DNA of 50,607 bases from a virus: positions 1 to 50,607 of the IMG/VR virus record IMGVR_UViG_3300010400_000025, one strand, 5' to 3'. Shown piece by piece: positions 21,603-28,340 of the stretch (position 1 is its first letter; the number at the start of each line of letters is the position of its first letter). Position numbers and translations under genes: made by a program. The notes beneath the pieces are model-generated. The model ran no database searches, was not told where the DNA came from, and worked only from the letters and a program-made list of their open reading frames with translations.

Positions 21603-22811
21603 ATGACCATCTCCTACAAGATCGATCTCGACCGCGAAAACGACAGCGGCATCTACTACGTGCACTGGCGCGCGAACGTCAAAGGCAAGCTACGCAACAA
21701 GCGCGCCAGCCTGAAGACGCGCGTCTTTGAGGAAACCGACGCGGCGCTCAAGCAGTTCCTCATCAAGAAGGGCGAGACGGTCGACACCGTCGCCCAAAGC
21801 GGCGTCGTCTACACGATCGCCGACCTCTGGCCGCTCTATCTGGAGAAGCTCAAGGCGGGCCGCACCCTTGAGCGCGCCGAAAGTGTCTGGGAGCATTGCA
21901 TGCGCGGTCACTTCGGCCATCTGACGGTGCCGGAAGTCACCAACCTGGTCGTCCAGGATTACATCCAGAAGCGCACGTCCGGCAGGCTCACCTGTCCCGG
22001 CAGGGGCGGGCGCAAGACCGGCAGGGCGGTGAAGGGGCCGACGGTGCGCAACGAGATCGTGCTCTTGACCGCCTGCATGAACTATAGCTCGCAGCGCAAA
22101 TACCTGAACGAGCTTTTCGCGCCGACGCTGATCAAGGGTTTTAAGCTGCCCGACGCTTCGAAGCCGCGTGATCGCGTGCTGACCGACGACGAGATGGACC
22201 GGCTGCTGGACGCCGCCGTCGCCCGCTCGCAGGCCGAAGGCAAGCTCTCGCGCATCGAGCTTTTCATCCGCCTGGCCTACCAGACGGCGGGCCGCGAGAA
22301 GGCGGTGCGCACCCTGACGTTCGATCCCAAGCGCATCGATTTCGAGCAGAACTTCATCAACCTCGACGACGGTCATCGCCTGAAGAAGGACAAGAAGCGG
22401 GCCGTCATCTACATGGACGCCACGCTGGCGGCGGTGCTGCGGCGGGCGCTGGCCGAGAGCGACCAATCGGTGCCGCTGGAAAAGCGCTACGTGCTCGGCC
22501 ATCCCGGCCAGATATGGCCGACCTTCCAGCGCGTCGTGCATGAGGCTGGCCTGACGCCGGAAGGCTGGGTGCTGCCTGCCCGGTCGAAGACGCCGCTGAC
22601 CACCGGCATCAGCCCGCACACGCTGCGCCACACGGCGGCGACCAACATGCTCAAGGACGGCGTCCCGGTGTCGCACGTCGCCGAGTTCCTCGGTGACACG
22701 ATCGCCACCGTCGAGCGCAACTACAAGCACTTGCTATCGGGTCACCTGAAGGCGGCGGCTGCGGTGCTGGCGCCTAAACTGCGCGTCGTCAGGGATCGGG
22801 ACGCGGCGTGA
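21603..22811 (+). CDS. Tyrosine-family integrase
   Basis: A 402-residue site-specific recombinase; ATG at 21603 follows AAGGACC. An N-terminal arm-binding-like region is followed by a SAM-like core-binding domain (about 75-165) and the catalytic domain (190-380). Active-site residues: Arg231 in TAGREKA, a Lys in the 261-266 cluster, HTLRH at 339-343, and Tyr374 in ERNYKHL. The usual second His/Trp of LGH is Asp365 (LGDT). It should insert the phage circle into the host chromosome. Placement directly after the repressor suggests shared transcription in lysogeny. Confidence 0.92.
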   Translation: MTISYKIDLDRENDSGIYYVHWRANVKGKLRNKRASLKTRVFEETDAALKQFLIKKGETVDTVAQSGVVYTIADLWPLYLEKLKAGRTLERAESVWEHCMRGHFGHLTVPEVTNLVVQDYIQKRTSGRLTCPGRGGRKTGRAVKGPTVRNEIVLLTACMNYSSQRKYLNELFAPTLIKGFKLPDASKPRDRVLTDDEMDRLLDAAVARSQAEGKLSRIELFIRLAYQTAGREKAVRTLTFDPKRIDFEQNFINLDDGHRLKKDKKRAVIYMDATLAAVLRRALAESDQSVPLEKRYVLGHPGQIWPTFQRVVHEAGLTPEGWVLPARSKTPLTTGISPHTLRHTAATNMLKDGVPVSHVAEFLGDTIATVERNYKHLLSGHLKAAAAVLAPKLRVVRDRDAA

Positions 22812-22889
22812 GGCGGCGCAGCGACATGATGTTTGAGCGCGCGTTCCTGCGCGCGCTCGCCAACCACCCTCCAGTCGAAAGAGAAAAAC

Positions 22890-23087
22890 GTGAAAGCGGT
22901 CTACCAGATCATGAAGTCTCAAACCAAGCTGGAGGTCGGCGCACAAGCCGACCTCTCAGCCGACAAGCTGCGCACGCTGATGAAGGAGGTCGCTGCCGAT
23001 CTCTTCGAAACGTCGCAGGATTTGTCGGTGCTCTGGGGCGAGCTAGGCGGCGTGATGAAGAAGTTCGAAAAGGGGATCAAGAAGTGA
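22890..23087 (+). CDS. Small Lys-rich helical protein (65 aa)
   Basis: GTG at 22890 with a weak AAAGAG site; ATG 22911 is an alternative. VKAVYQIMKSQTKLEVGAQA is followed by a helical segment (LRTLMKEVAADLFETSQDLS). It lies about 80 nt after the integrase, beyond a GC-rich hairpin near 22833-22857, and couples to the next gene by GTGA. No family recognised. Confidence 0.55.
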   Translation: MKAVYQIMKSQTKLEVGAQADLSADKLRTLMKEVAADLFETSQDLSVLWGELGGVMKKFEKGIKK

Positions 23088-23269
23088 TCCCCAGAGGCGC
23101 CCAGACGCTCGAATTGATCAGCGGCATCATCTACTGGTCGCTGGACAATTGGGAGACGGTCCACCGGCTCTCACCAGGGTGCAAGCAGTCACGCATCGTG
23201 CGTGACAAGTTTCAGGCAGACCAGGTCCGGCACCTGGTCGTGTGCCAGTCATCGGCGGGGCCTGGCTGA
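23084..23269 (+). CDS. Small hypothetical protein (61 aa)
   Basis: GTG start within the previous stop (GTGA). VIPRGAQTLELISGIIYWSL is followed by basic segments (SPGCKQSRIVRDKFQADQVR). It couples to the next gene by TGATG. The overlap on both sides is the main support; function unknown. Confidence 0.5.
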   Translation: MIPRGAQTLELISGIIYWSLDNWETVHRLSPGCKQSRIVRDKFQADQVRHLVVCQSSAGPG

Positions 23270-23487
23270 TGCTCGATCGATCGCTGTGGAGCGCGAAACT
23301 GACTGACGAAGTGCTGGAAGAGGCGCGCCATCGGCGCGCCTTTTCGCTTGACGATCCCGGCTTCTGCCTGATTTGCGGGCTTGAGCACGGAGGTGTAGAG
23401 CCGGATGCGCGCGGCTATACGTGCGAAAGTTGCGGGGCGCATGAAGTCTACGGAATAGAGGAACTGATAATGGAAATTTCACTATGA
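23269..23487 (+). CDS. Zinc-ribbon protein (72 aa)
   Basis: Two CxxC pairs, CLICGLEH and CESCGAHEVYG, about 20 residues apart, form a clear zinc ribbon after a 35-residue helical N-terminus (MLDRSLWSAKLTDEVLEEAR). Similar small zinc-ribbon proteins are frequent in phage accessory operons; functions are unknown. The CxxCGLEH end also appears in the protein at 4557. Start couples by TGATG, stop by ATGA. Confidence 0.7.
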   Translation: MLDRSLWSAKLTDEVLEEARHRRAFSLDDPGFCLICGLEHGGVEPDARGYTCESCGAHEVYGIEELIMEISL

Positions 23488-23786
23488 CGATCGCGAGGAG
23501 AGCATTCATCGAGACACCAGCGGAAGAGCGTGGCAGGCTCGCTTCCGATCGTGTCGGCGAATACCACTATGACGAGTTGGGCGACTACGTTTCGTTGACC
23601 GCCAGCTTGTTGCGGCAATCGCACATGAAGTACAACCACGTCGCCAAGGCGACCGGCATGAGCGGCACCACCGCTTCGAACCTGGCGAGCGGAAAAACCA
23701 GATATCCTAGGTTCACGACGATCGCCGGAATACTCGGCGCCATGGGCTACGAAACGGTCATCAGAGCAGGAAAGAAAAGGCCATGA
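23484..23786 (+). CDS. HTH protein, possible second regulator (100 aa)
   Basis: Residues 48-85 (MKYNHVAKATGMSGTTASNL, then ASGKTRYPRFTTIAGILGAM) show an XRE-type helix-turn-helix. The upstream segment EYHYDELGDYVSLTASLLRQ is helical. Size and order, downstream of a main repressor, fit a Cro-like or auxiliary regulator. It may bind the TGTGACATAC element or a different one. Coupled to both neighbours by ATGA. Confidence 0.7.
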   Translation: MTIARRAFIETPAEERGRLASDRVGEYHYDELGDYVSLTASLLRQSHMKYNHVAKATGMSGTTASNLASGKTRYPRFTTIAGILGAMGYETVIRAGKKRP

Positions 23787-24334
23787 AGGACATACAGGCT
23801 ACATTGAAGCGCATCGACGAGCAGATCACCGGGCATCACCAGACGATCGCTCGGGTGCGGGTGGAGATCGCCAAATTGCAGGAGGCGCGGCTGACCCTGA
23901 TGGGGCTCGCGGAGGAGGATATCGCGGCTGCTGGCTACGCCAGGGAAGAGCGCCAGGGCGTCATCAACGGATCGCACGCCAAGCCGATGCTGATCGTGCG
24001 CAAGGTCGGCACGGGCGACGAGAACGGCAGCGCCAGCAAAGCCGCCAAGAACGGCGTGCCGGTCAACAAGAGCGGCAACCGGCGCGGCATGGATCAGCCG
24101 CGCGGCAAGAAGCCGAGAGGCTCCGGCAGCCATGGCAAATACAAGACCGCCCTGGTCAACATATTGAAGGGCGGCGCCGAATTGAGCATCGAAGCTATGA
24201 TCGCTCGGCTCGGCGAGGGGCCGAAGCACGGCAAGGATCGCCAGCCGATCTACCAGGCGCTCTACGAGCTAAAGCGCGACAAGGTTCTGCACAGCCCGAG
24301 CGGGCCGGGGAGCTACCAGATAGGAGCGTCGTGA
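23783..24334 (+). CDS. Coiled-coil plus winged-helix-like protein (183 aa)
   Basis: Residues 1-45 (MKDIQATLKRIDEQITGHHQ onward) form a coiled coil. Residues 75-120 are a disordered, basic, Gly-rich linker (NRRGMDQPRGKKPRGSGSHG). The C-terminus (YKTALVNILKGGAELSIEAM, then GKDRQPIYQALYELKRDKVL) resembles a winged-helix DNA-binding domain. DNA binding is inferred. Function otherwise unknown. Coupled by ATGA before and GTGA after. Confidence 0.65.
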   Translation: MKDIQATLKRIDEQITGHHQTIARVRVEIAKLQEARLTLMGLAEEDIAAAGYAREERQGVINGSHAKPMLIVRKVGTGDENGSASKAAKNGVPVNKSGNRRGMDQPRGKKPRGSGSHGKYKTALVNILKGGAELSIEAMIARLGEGPKHGKDRQPIYQALYELKRDKVLHSPSGPGSYQIGAS

Positions 24335-24747
24335 GCTTCGACCTCGGCCACTACATCCTCGACGACGAGCGTCAGCCCGTGGAGTGCGGGCTGATGCGGT
24401 GGGCAAGGTGGATGCAGGATGAGCAGCGCTCGAAAGGAATCGTCGGCTCGACCAAGACGGAGCTTTACCGGGTGTCGACGGTGTTCCTCGGCCTCGACCA
24501 CGGCTGGGGACGCGGCCCCCCGGTTCTTTTCGAGACGATGGTTTTCGACAAGCAGCGCTCGATCGTCGAATGGCATGACGTGTTGGTGTCGATCCACAAG
24601 TCGGTCGACGAGGACGATTTCTTCCACCGCTACTCGACGTGGGATGAAGCCGAAGCGGGGCATAAGACGCTGGTCAGGCGCATCCGCAGAGCGGAAGCCG
24701 CAGCCAAGAAGATGGTGAAGCATGGCACTGGATTTGACGAGCCGTGA
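24331..24747 (+). CDS. Conserved phage hypothetical protein (138 aa)
   Basis: GTG start within GTGA. The core TVFLGLDHGWGRGPPVLFET and MVFDKQRSIVEWHDVLVSIH is a pattern I associate with an uncharacterised protein common in proteobacterial phages. The C-terminus is helical and basic (AGHKTLVRRIRRAEAAAKKM). It overlaps the next gene by 26 nt. Function unknown. Confidence 0.7.
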   Translation: MSFDLGHYILDDERQPVECGLMRWARWMQDEQRSKGIVGSTKTELYRVSTVFLGLDHGWGRGPPVLFETMVFDKQRSIVEWHDVLVSIHKSVDEDDFFHRYSTWDEAEAGHKTLVRRIRRAEAAAKKMVKHGTGFDEP

Positions 24748-25054
24748 GGCACTCGCTTTTGGCGATTTTATGCGCTCCAACGGCTACTGGTTCGTGGTGC
24801 CGCTCGATGACGAGCACTACGCGTGTCTGTGCCAATTCGCCTACACATGCGCGATCCTAAAGGGTCGCTGGTTCGACAAGGCGGGCTACGATGATCGCTG
24901 GTGCTTCCACGATGCGGAAGCAGCCACGCGCGGCATGATCGACTGGTTCCTGGCCGATCCCCGGCCCGACGAGCCGACCGGCTGGCATCGGCATCCGCGC
25001 AGCGGACGTCGGCGCCCTGATGGCGATCCGGCCAAGGAGTATGTCAACCCATGA
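24722..25054 (+). CDS. Hypothetical aromatic-rich protein (110 aa)
   Basis: MALDLTSREALAFGDFMRSN and YWFVVPLDDEHYACLCQFAY are followed by RWCFHDAEAATRGMIDWFL. The C-terminal 30 residues are Pro/Arg-rich and disordered. The ATG lies inside the end of the previous gene; the stop overlaps the next ATG. No family recognised. Confidence 0.65.
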   Translation: MALDLTSREALAFGDFMRSNGYWFVVPLDDEHYACLCQFAYTCAILKGRWFDKAGYDDRWCFHDAEAATRGMIDWFLADPRPDEPTGWHRHPRSGRRRPDGDPAKEYVNP

Positions 25055-25182
25055 CCTGGGGCCTGAATTGGTGGACGTTCCTGGTCTGGGTGGTCGGCTG
25101 GATGCTGCTCTTCCTGCTGCTGCCGCCGCGCTATGACCCGGCGATCCGTCTCAAGGAATGGCTGCAAAGAAGGCACAGATGA
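25051..25182 (+). CDS. 43-residue membrane peptide
   Basis: MTWGLNWWTFLVWVVGWMLL followed by FLLLPPRY is one Trp-rich transmembrane helix; the remainder (LKEWLQRRHR) is basic and cytoplasmic. ATGA coupling on both sides. Possibly a membrane effector or exclusion peptide; no family assigned. Confidence 0.6.
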   Translation: MTWGLNWWTFLVWVVGWMLLFLLLPPRYDPAIRLKEWLQRRHR

Positions 25183-25298
25183 AGCACCAGCCGCCGCCGC
25201 TCCACCCTCCAGCTGTAGGATTGGTGATGCTCGCCCTAATCCTCAGTCACGGCGTCGTCTTCACCTGGGGCGTGCTGATCGGAGCCTGGGTTTGGTGA
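25179..25298 (+). CDS. 39-residue membrane peptide
   Basis: A Pro-rich start (MKHQPPPLHPPAVG) is followed by a hydrophobic helix, LVMLALILSHGVVFTWGVLI. It couples by ATGA to the previous and GTGA to the next gene. It forms a pair with the membrane peptide directly before it. Function unknown. Confidence 0.55.
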   Translation: MKHQPPPLHPPAVGLVMLALILSHGVVFTWGVLIGAWVW

Positions 25299-25570
25299 GC
25301 GAGCAATTCGACATCCGCTGGATCGATCGCGGCAGACCGCCGAAGGTCGCGCCCAACCAGGCGTTCCCCGATGGCGTCGACATCGATCTGACGCTGGGGC
25401 GGGACGGACCGTCCTGCACGGTGGCGCTGCCGTACCCGACCGGCAAGACGAACATCGGCGCCTGGCTGATCGTTTGCCGGATGTGCCGCCTGCGCGTCGG
25501 CATCACGGCAGCCTCGCGGCCCGACGATCCGCGCTCGGTCAAGCTGGCCTGCAAGATTCACTGGAGTTGA
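25295..25570 (+). CDS. Conserved phage protein with CRMC motif (91 aa)
   Basis: GTG start in GTGA. The core CTVALPYPTGKTNIGAWLIV then CRMCRLRVGITAASRPDDPR is familiar from many phage genomes, where it is an uncharacterised small protein. Cys-x2-Cys plus the later Cys (LACKIHW) may bind zinc. Strand-rich. Function unknown. Confidence 0.72.
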   Translation: MSEQFDIRWIDRGRPPKVAPNQAFPDGVDIDLTLGRDGPSCTVALPYPTGKTNIGAWLIVCRMCRLRVGITAASRPDDPRSVKLACKIHWS

Positions 25571-25575
25571 ATGGA

Positions 25576-25806
25576 ATGCTTCTCACGGAACGTGGCCGCA
25601 CGGCGGCGCTGGAGGGCCTGGCAGAGCGTCGGGCGGTCAACCGGGACCGACCACGCATCGACAATGCGAGCCTCCCTGCGGGCGCCCCTATGGTCTATTA
25701 CTGCATCGGCTGCGGCGCCGACATCGTCGTCCCCGAAGATTGGCTGACCAAGCCGGACTGCTGCCCACAATGCGCAGCGATGGTGAAGCTGGGATGGCTG
25801 GAATGA
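25576..25806 (+). CDS. Zinc-ribbon protein (76 aa)
   Basis: GGAG 9 nt upstream supports ATG 25576. The C-terminal half, YYCIGCGADIVVPEDWLTKP then DCCPQCAAMVKLG, is a clear CxxC...CPxC zinc ribbon. The N-terminal half is basic and helical (LLTERGRTAALEGLAERRAV). It couples to the next gene by ATGA. Role unknown. Confidence 0.65.
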   Translation: MLLTERGRTAALEGLAERRAVNRDRPRIDNASLPAGAPMVYYCIGCGADIVVPEDWLTKPDCCPQCAAMVKLGWLE

Positions 25807-26444
25807 TCCCGATCCCGGCGCGCATGCAAAAACTCGATCGCGATCGGCGCGGCCTGCCGGTGCCGGTCATCGTGCTGCGCAACGACGACGGCACGCCGCT
25901 GTTCGCTGCTAATGACGGCCAGGCGGTGCAGAAGATCATCGCCCAGGATCGCTGCGAGGTGTGCGGCGAAAAACTGCTGCGCGGGCGCTGGTTCGTCGGC
26001 GGGCACCTGTCGGCGTTCGCCGAGCACGGGCGCTTCCTCGATCCGCCCATGCACGACGAGTGCGCCCACTACGCGCTGCAAGTCTGCCCGTACATGGCGG
26101 CGCCGAGCTACGGTCGCCTGGTCGGCAAAACCGCGCTGGCGCGCAGCGACCGCAAGGATATCATCCAGCTTGACGATCCGACCGCCGCGAACACCAGGCC
26201 GCCGTTCTTCGTGGCGGTGATGGTGGTCGGGCAAGTGGTGTCGACCGAGCGTGTGCTGCCCGGTGTCGACGTCGAGATGAGCCGCCTGTTCCACCCCAAA
26301 CCGGGCAGCGTGCGCCGCGTCGAAATCTGGCTGCAAGGACGCCAAATCGTCGGCGCTGCGCTAAAAGAACTCAAGGAATTCATCGGCGCCAGCCTGGCGT
26401 CGATCGACGAGAAACCCCGAGCCGATCTGTGGGCATTGCTATGA
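25803..26444 (+). CDS. Conserved phage protein with Cys/His motifs (213 aa)
   Basis: MIPIPARMQKLDRDRRGLPV is followed by a CEVCGEKLLRGRWFVGGHLS segment and PPMHDECAHYALQVCPYMAA. The ordered Cys-x2-Cys, His and Cys residues suggest one or two metal sites. This arrangement recurs in an uncharacterised family of phage and prophage proteins of similar length. The C-terminal third is strand-helix (RRVEIWLQGRQIVGAALKEL). ATGA coupling on both sides. Confidence 0.75.
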   Translation: MIPIPARMQKLDRDRRGLPVPVIVLRNDDGTPLFAANDGQAVQKIIAQDRCEVCGEKLLRGRWFVGGHLSAFAEHGRFLDPPMHDECAHYALQVCPYMAAPSYGRLVGKTALARSDRKDIIQLDDPTAANTRPPFFVAVMVVGQVVSTERVLPGVDVEMSRLFHPKPGSVRRVEIWLQGRQIVGAALKELKEFIGASLASIDEKPRADLWALL

Positions 26445-26815
26445 TCACGATCCCCGTCGTCGAAGTGCCGATCGTCGATTCCGACGGCGGCGTGGCACCG
26501 TTCACGCTGACTTTTTACGGCGTCCCTTTCGACGAGTTCATGGTCACGCCTGGCGGGGGAAACCGCGTCTACGAGGCGCTGCGCAGGCGTGGTTTTCACG
26601 GCTATGGCGCCTCGCCGTTTTTCATCAGGAGGAAGCGATTTGACCACATTCGAGGAGTTGCGCGCGCTGCTCCCGCAGCAGCTGAAGGTGGACCATCTGG
26701 GGCCGCTGACGATCCCGCTGCACGCCCTCCACGCGATGGGCCTCCGCTACGGCGAGGACCAATTCGCGCAAAAGGGTGGCTGTATCGCAACCTTTCTGAT
26801 CGCGATCAAAACTGA
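26441..26815 (+). CDS. Small protein with a long overlap into the next gene
   Basis: Residues 1-65 (MITIPVVEVPIVDSDGGVAP onward) look like a normal folded protein with several strands. The frame then stays open over the start of the next gene for 176 nt. There it becomes Arg/Ala/Pro-rich, as expected of an out-of-frame reading. Either the tail is a real overlap or the true stop was lost by mutation. Start at 26441 is coupled by ATGA. No family recognised. Confidence 0.55.
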   Translation: MITIPVVEVPIVDSDGGVAPFTLTFYGVPFDEFMVTPGGGNRVYEALRRRGFHGYGASPFFIRRKRFDHIRGVARAAPAAAEGGPSGAADDPAARPPRDGPPLRRGPIRAKGWLYRNLSDRDQN

Positions 26816-27197
26816 CATCTTCTGGTTGCAATCGGAGTTCGGCGACTGGCAGCACCGGGCGCTGGTCTACAGGTTCATCAACCGCCTCCTGAAGGCCTCC
26901 GATGCGCATGCCTACACCTTCCTGTCGGAAGCCTGGACGAGCAGCTGCGGCATCGACGAAGACCCTTCCGATGACGATTTCGTGCTGCCCGCCGACCGCC
27001 CCGAAAGCGAGCGCGACGAGATACTGATGGTGTCGAGCTTCGACAAAAAGGGCGCCTCGTTCTTCTCGAAATACCTGATCACGGCAGCGCGGCGACCGGG
27101 CAAGCTGGCCTGGCTGGGGCCGCGTGTCGACGAGAGCGCCGACGATCTCGGCGCCATTGAGGGGATGGCGTTCGACCTGTTCAGGAGAGGAGGCTGA
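26640..27197 (+). CDS. Hypothetical protein with TTG start (185 aa)
   Basis: An excellent AGGAGG site lies 7 nt before a TTG (26640), which therefore decides the start; an upstream ATG at 26589 has no such site. The protein opens LTTFEELRALLPQQLKVDHL and is a mixed alpha/beta soluble protein; the segment LVYRFINRLLKASDAHAYTF is helical and the C-terminus (DLGAIEGMAFDLFRRGG) acidic. No family recognised. It shares its first 176 nt with the previous frame. Confidence 0.7.
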   Translation: MTTFEELRALLPQQLKVDHLGPLTIPLHALHAMGLRYGEDQFAQKGGCIATFLIAIKTDIFWLQSEFGDWQHRALVYRFINRLLKASDAHAYTFLSEAWTSSCGIDEDPSDDDFVLPADRPESERDEILMVSSFDKKGASFFSKYLITAARRPGKLAWLGPRVDESADDLGAIEGMAFDLFRRGG

Positions 27198-27198
27198 A

Positions 27199-27468
27199 AT
27201 GGAACAGCTGAGCGAAGACGAGCTTGACATCATCAGCCTGGGACGCTGCCCGAAATGCCGCAACAGAGGTTTCGTGGTCGGCCCGCAAGGTGCGCAGTCG
27301 ACCAACATCGAGTGCGCCAGCGAGGACTGCCGCCAGCGCTTCAACGTCGCCTTCTACGGCGGCAGGGCGATGATGGGGCAGACGCTGCCGGTCGGCCCGC
27401 TGTGGCCGAACGATCCGAGCCTGTGGGACGATGCGCGATCTGATCTGGATATGCCGGGACGGGCGTAG
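27199..27468 (+). CDS. Zinc-ribbon protein (89 aa)
   Basis: MEQLSEDELDIISLGRCPKC begins with an acidic helix. CPKCRNRGFVVG and the later CASEDCRQRFNVAFYGG provide four Cys in zinc-ribbon spacing with a following aromatic strand. The C-terminus is Trp/Pro-rich. The next small gene starts inside its last 38 nt. Function unknown; it is one of several zinc ribbons in this operon. Confidence 0.65.
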   Translation: MEQLSEDELDIISLGRCPKCRNRGFVVGPQGAQSTNIECASEDCRQRFNVAFYGGRAMMGQTLPVGPLWPNDPSLWDDARSDLDMPGRA

Positions 27469-27610
27469 GCTGCGTGTCGCCGAGATGAGCGACAGCCACC
27501 TGAAGAACGCCATCCGCATGATCCTGCAGCGGCGTGGCTGGCGGGTCGAATTCCTGCCGCGCCTGATCCTCGAATTGGAGATCAGGGAGATGGGGCTCAG
27601 GCTCAAATGA
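27431..27610 (+). CDS. Conserved small phage protein (59 aa)
   Basis: MRDLIWICRDGRRLRVAEMS, then DSHLKNAIRMILQRRGWRVE and a helix with alternating Leu/Ile/Glu. The pattern (W-x-DGR-x-L-x-x-x-x-M-xxSHLxNAI) recurs in short uncharacterised proteins of many proteobacterial phages. The stop overlaps the next ATG (ATGA). It overlaps the preceding zinc-ribbon gene by 38 nt. Confidence 0.65.
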   Translation: MRDLIWICRDGRRLRVAEMSDSHLKNAIRMILQRRGWRVEFLPRLILELEIREMGLRLK

Positions 27611-27888
27611 ACACGATCTGCCCGTTCTGCCAAAAATGGTGCACCGACGCCGAGAGCTTCGACGATCCGACCGCAAGGCCGGTCGACGGCGACTATTCGA
27701 TCTGCATCGGCTGCGGCGAGTGGGGGGTGTTTGAGGGGTCGGCTGCTGGCGGCTTGCGCAAGCCGACCGACGCGGAATACGGTGAGATCGTGGCCACTCC
27801 CGAGATGACCAGGATGCGCCATGCCTGGGTGGCGATGAAGCGCGCCGAGCGGCGGCAAAACCGGCGGCAAAAGCGGAGGCGGAAATGA
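27607..27888 (+). CDS. Zinc-ribbon protein with basic tail (93 aa)
   Basis: CPFCQKWC near the start and CIGCGEWGVFEG near residue 36 form a two-half zinc ribbon. The middle (TDAEYGEIVATPEMTRMRHA) is helical, and the end is very basic (KRAERRQNRRQKRRRK), suggesting nucleic-acid binding. It is the last confident gene of the plus-strand operon before the repeat region. Confidence 0.65.
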   Translation: MNTICPFCQKWCTDAESFDDPTARPVDGDYSICIGCGEWGVFEGSAAGGLRKPTDAEYGEIVATPEMTRMRHAWVAMKRAERRQNRRQKRRRK

Positions 27889-27902
27889 TGTTGTATGATG
27901 GG

Positions 27903-28190
27903 CTAAAAACTTGGGTCGGACTTGGGTCTTTTGTCCGACTTGGGTCGCACTTGGGTCGCGTTTTTATGGCTTTTGTCCTATCATACGTGACATACAACAG
28001 GCCTCAAAGGCTTGGAATAGGTGGATTTGTGCGTATGACGCAGGTTGTTCACGGTAGACAACAGAATCTTCATGCGATTCCCCGCTCCAATGAGAACATC
28101 CGCTTAACCTCCTGAAATCGCTGATTGATTTTGTTCACAGCCGACTTGGGTTCTGAAAACTTGGGTTTTTCCTGGGTTTTTTGGACCCGA
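27903..28190 (+). repeat. ACTTGGGTC direct-repeat (iteron-like) cluster
   Basis: ACTTGGGTC occurs at 27909, 27920, 27938 and 27949 (steps of 11, 18 and 11 bp). ACTTGGGTT follows at 28144 and 28159, CCTGGGTT at 28171, then two GGACCCGA copies at about 28183 and 28194 in a related inverted sense. The region has no convincing gene. Arrangement by helical turns suggests protein binding, for example an origin, an integrase arm-site array or a partition-type site. Confidence 0.75.
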
Positions 28191-28214
28191 AAAGGACCCG
28201 ATCGGTTCTCGTTC

Positions 28215-28249
28215 TGTGTCATACGCAGGAATAATTGTGGCATACGCAG
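28215..28249. promoter_or_regulatory. Pair of TGTGNCATACGCAG sites, 21 bp apart
   Basis: TGTGTCATACGCAG (28215-28228) and TGTGGCATACGCAG (28236-28249) differ at one base and are spaced by two helical turns, an arrangement suited to cooperative binding. They match the element at the operon promoters, but no gene start lies directly downstream. Confidence 0.6.
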
Positions 28250-28308
28250 CGTTTAAATGCATAAGTTTTCCGGCGGCGGTTTTTGGCATTTTTTCGCTGC
28301 CGTTTTTG

Positions 28309-28340
28309 GGGCCGGTCTTTCCAGAGATCGGCCCTTTTTT
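28309..28340 (+). terminator. Intrinsic terminator of the plus-strand operon
   Basis: GGGCCGGTC (28309-28317) pairs with GATCGGCCC (28326-28334; one G-T wobble), followed by TTTTTT. It ends at the stop codon of the convergent endolysin gene. Confidence 0.8.

Larger units (their letters stand above)
27889..28339. other. Non-coding region between convergent operons
   Basis: About 450 bases without a convincing gene. It holds the ACTTGGGTC repeats, a single TGTGACATAC-type element (CGTGACATACAA at 27986-27997), two further copies at 28215 and 28236, AT-rich DNA and a terminator at 28309. An open frame from 27885 reads through the repeats but looks non-coding. Confidence 0.6.

Noticed and set aside
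27885-28115. Possible gene coupled by ATGA to the last zinc-ribbon gene
   Set aside because: It reads straight through the ACTTGGGTC repeats and ends without folded-protein character; the coupling signal could be chance. Kept as a low possibility only.
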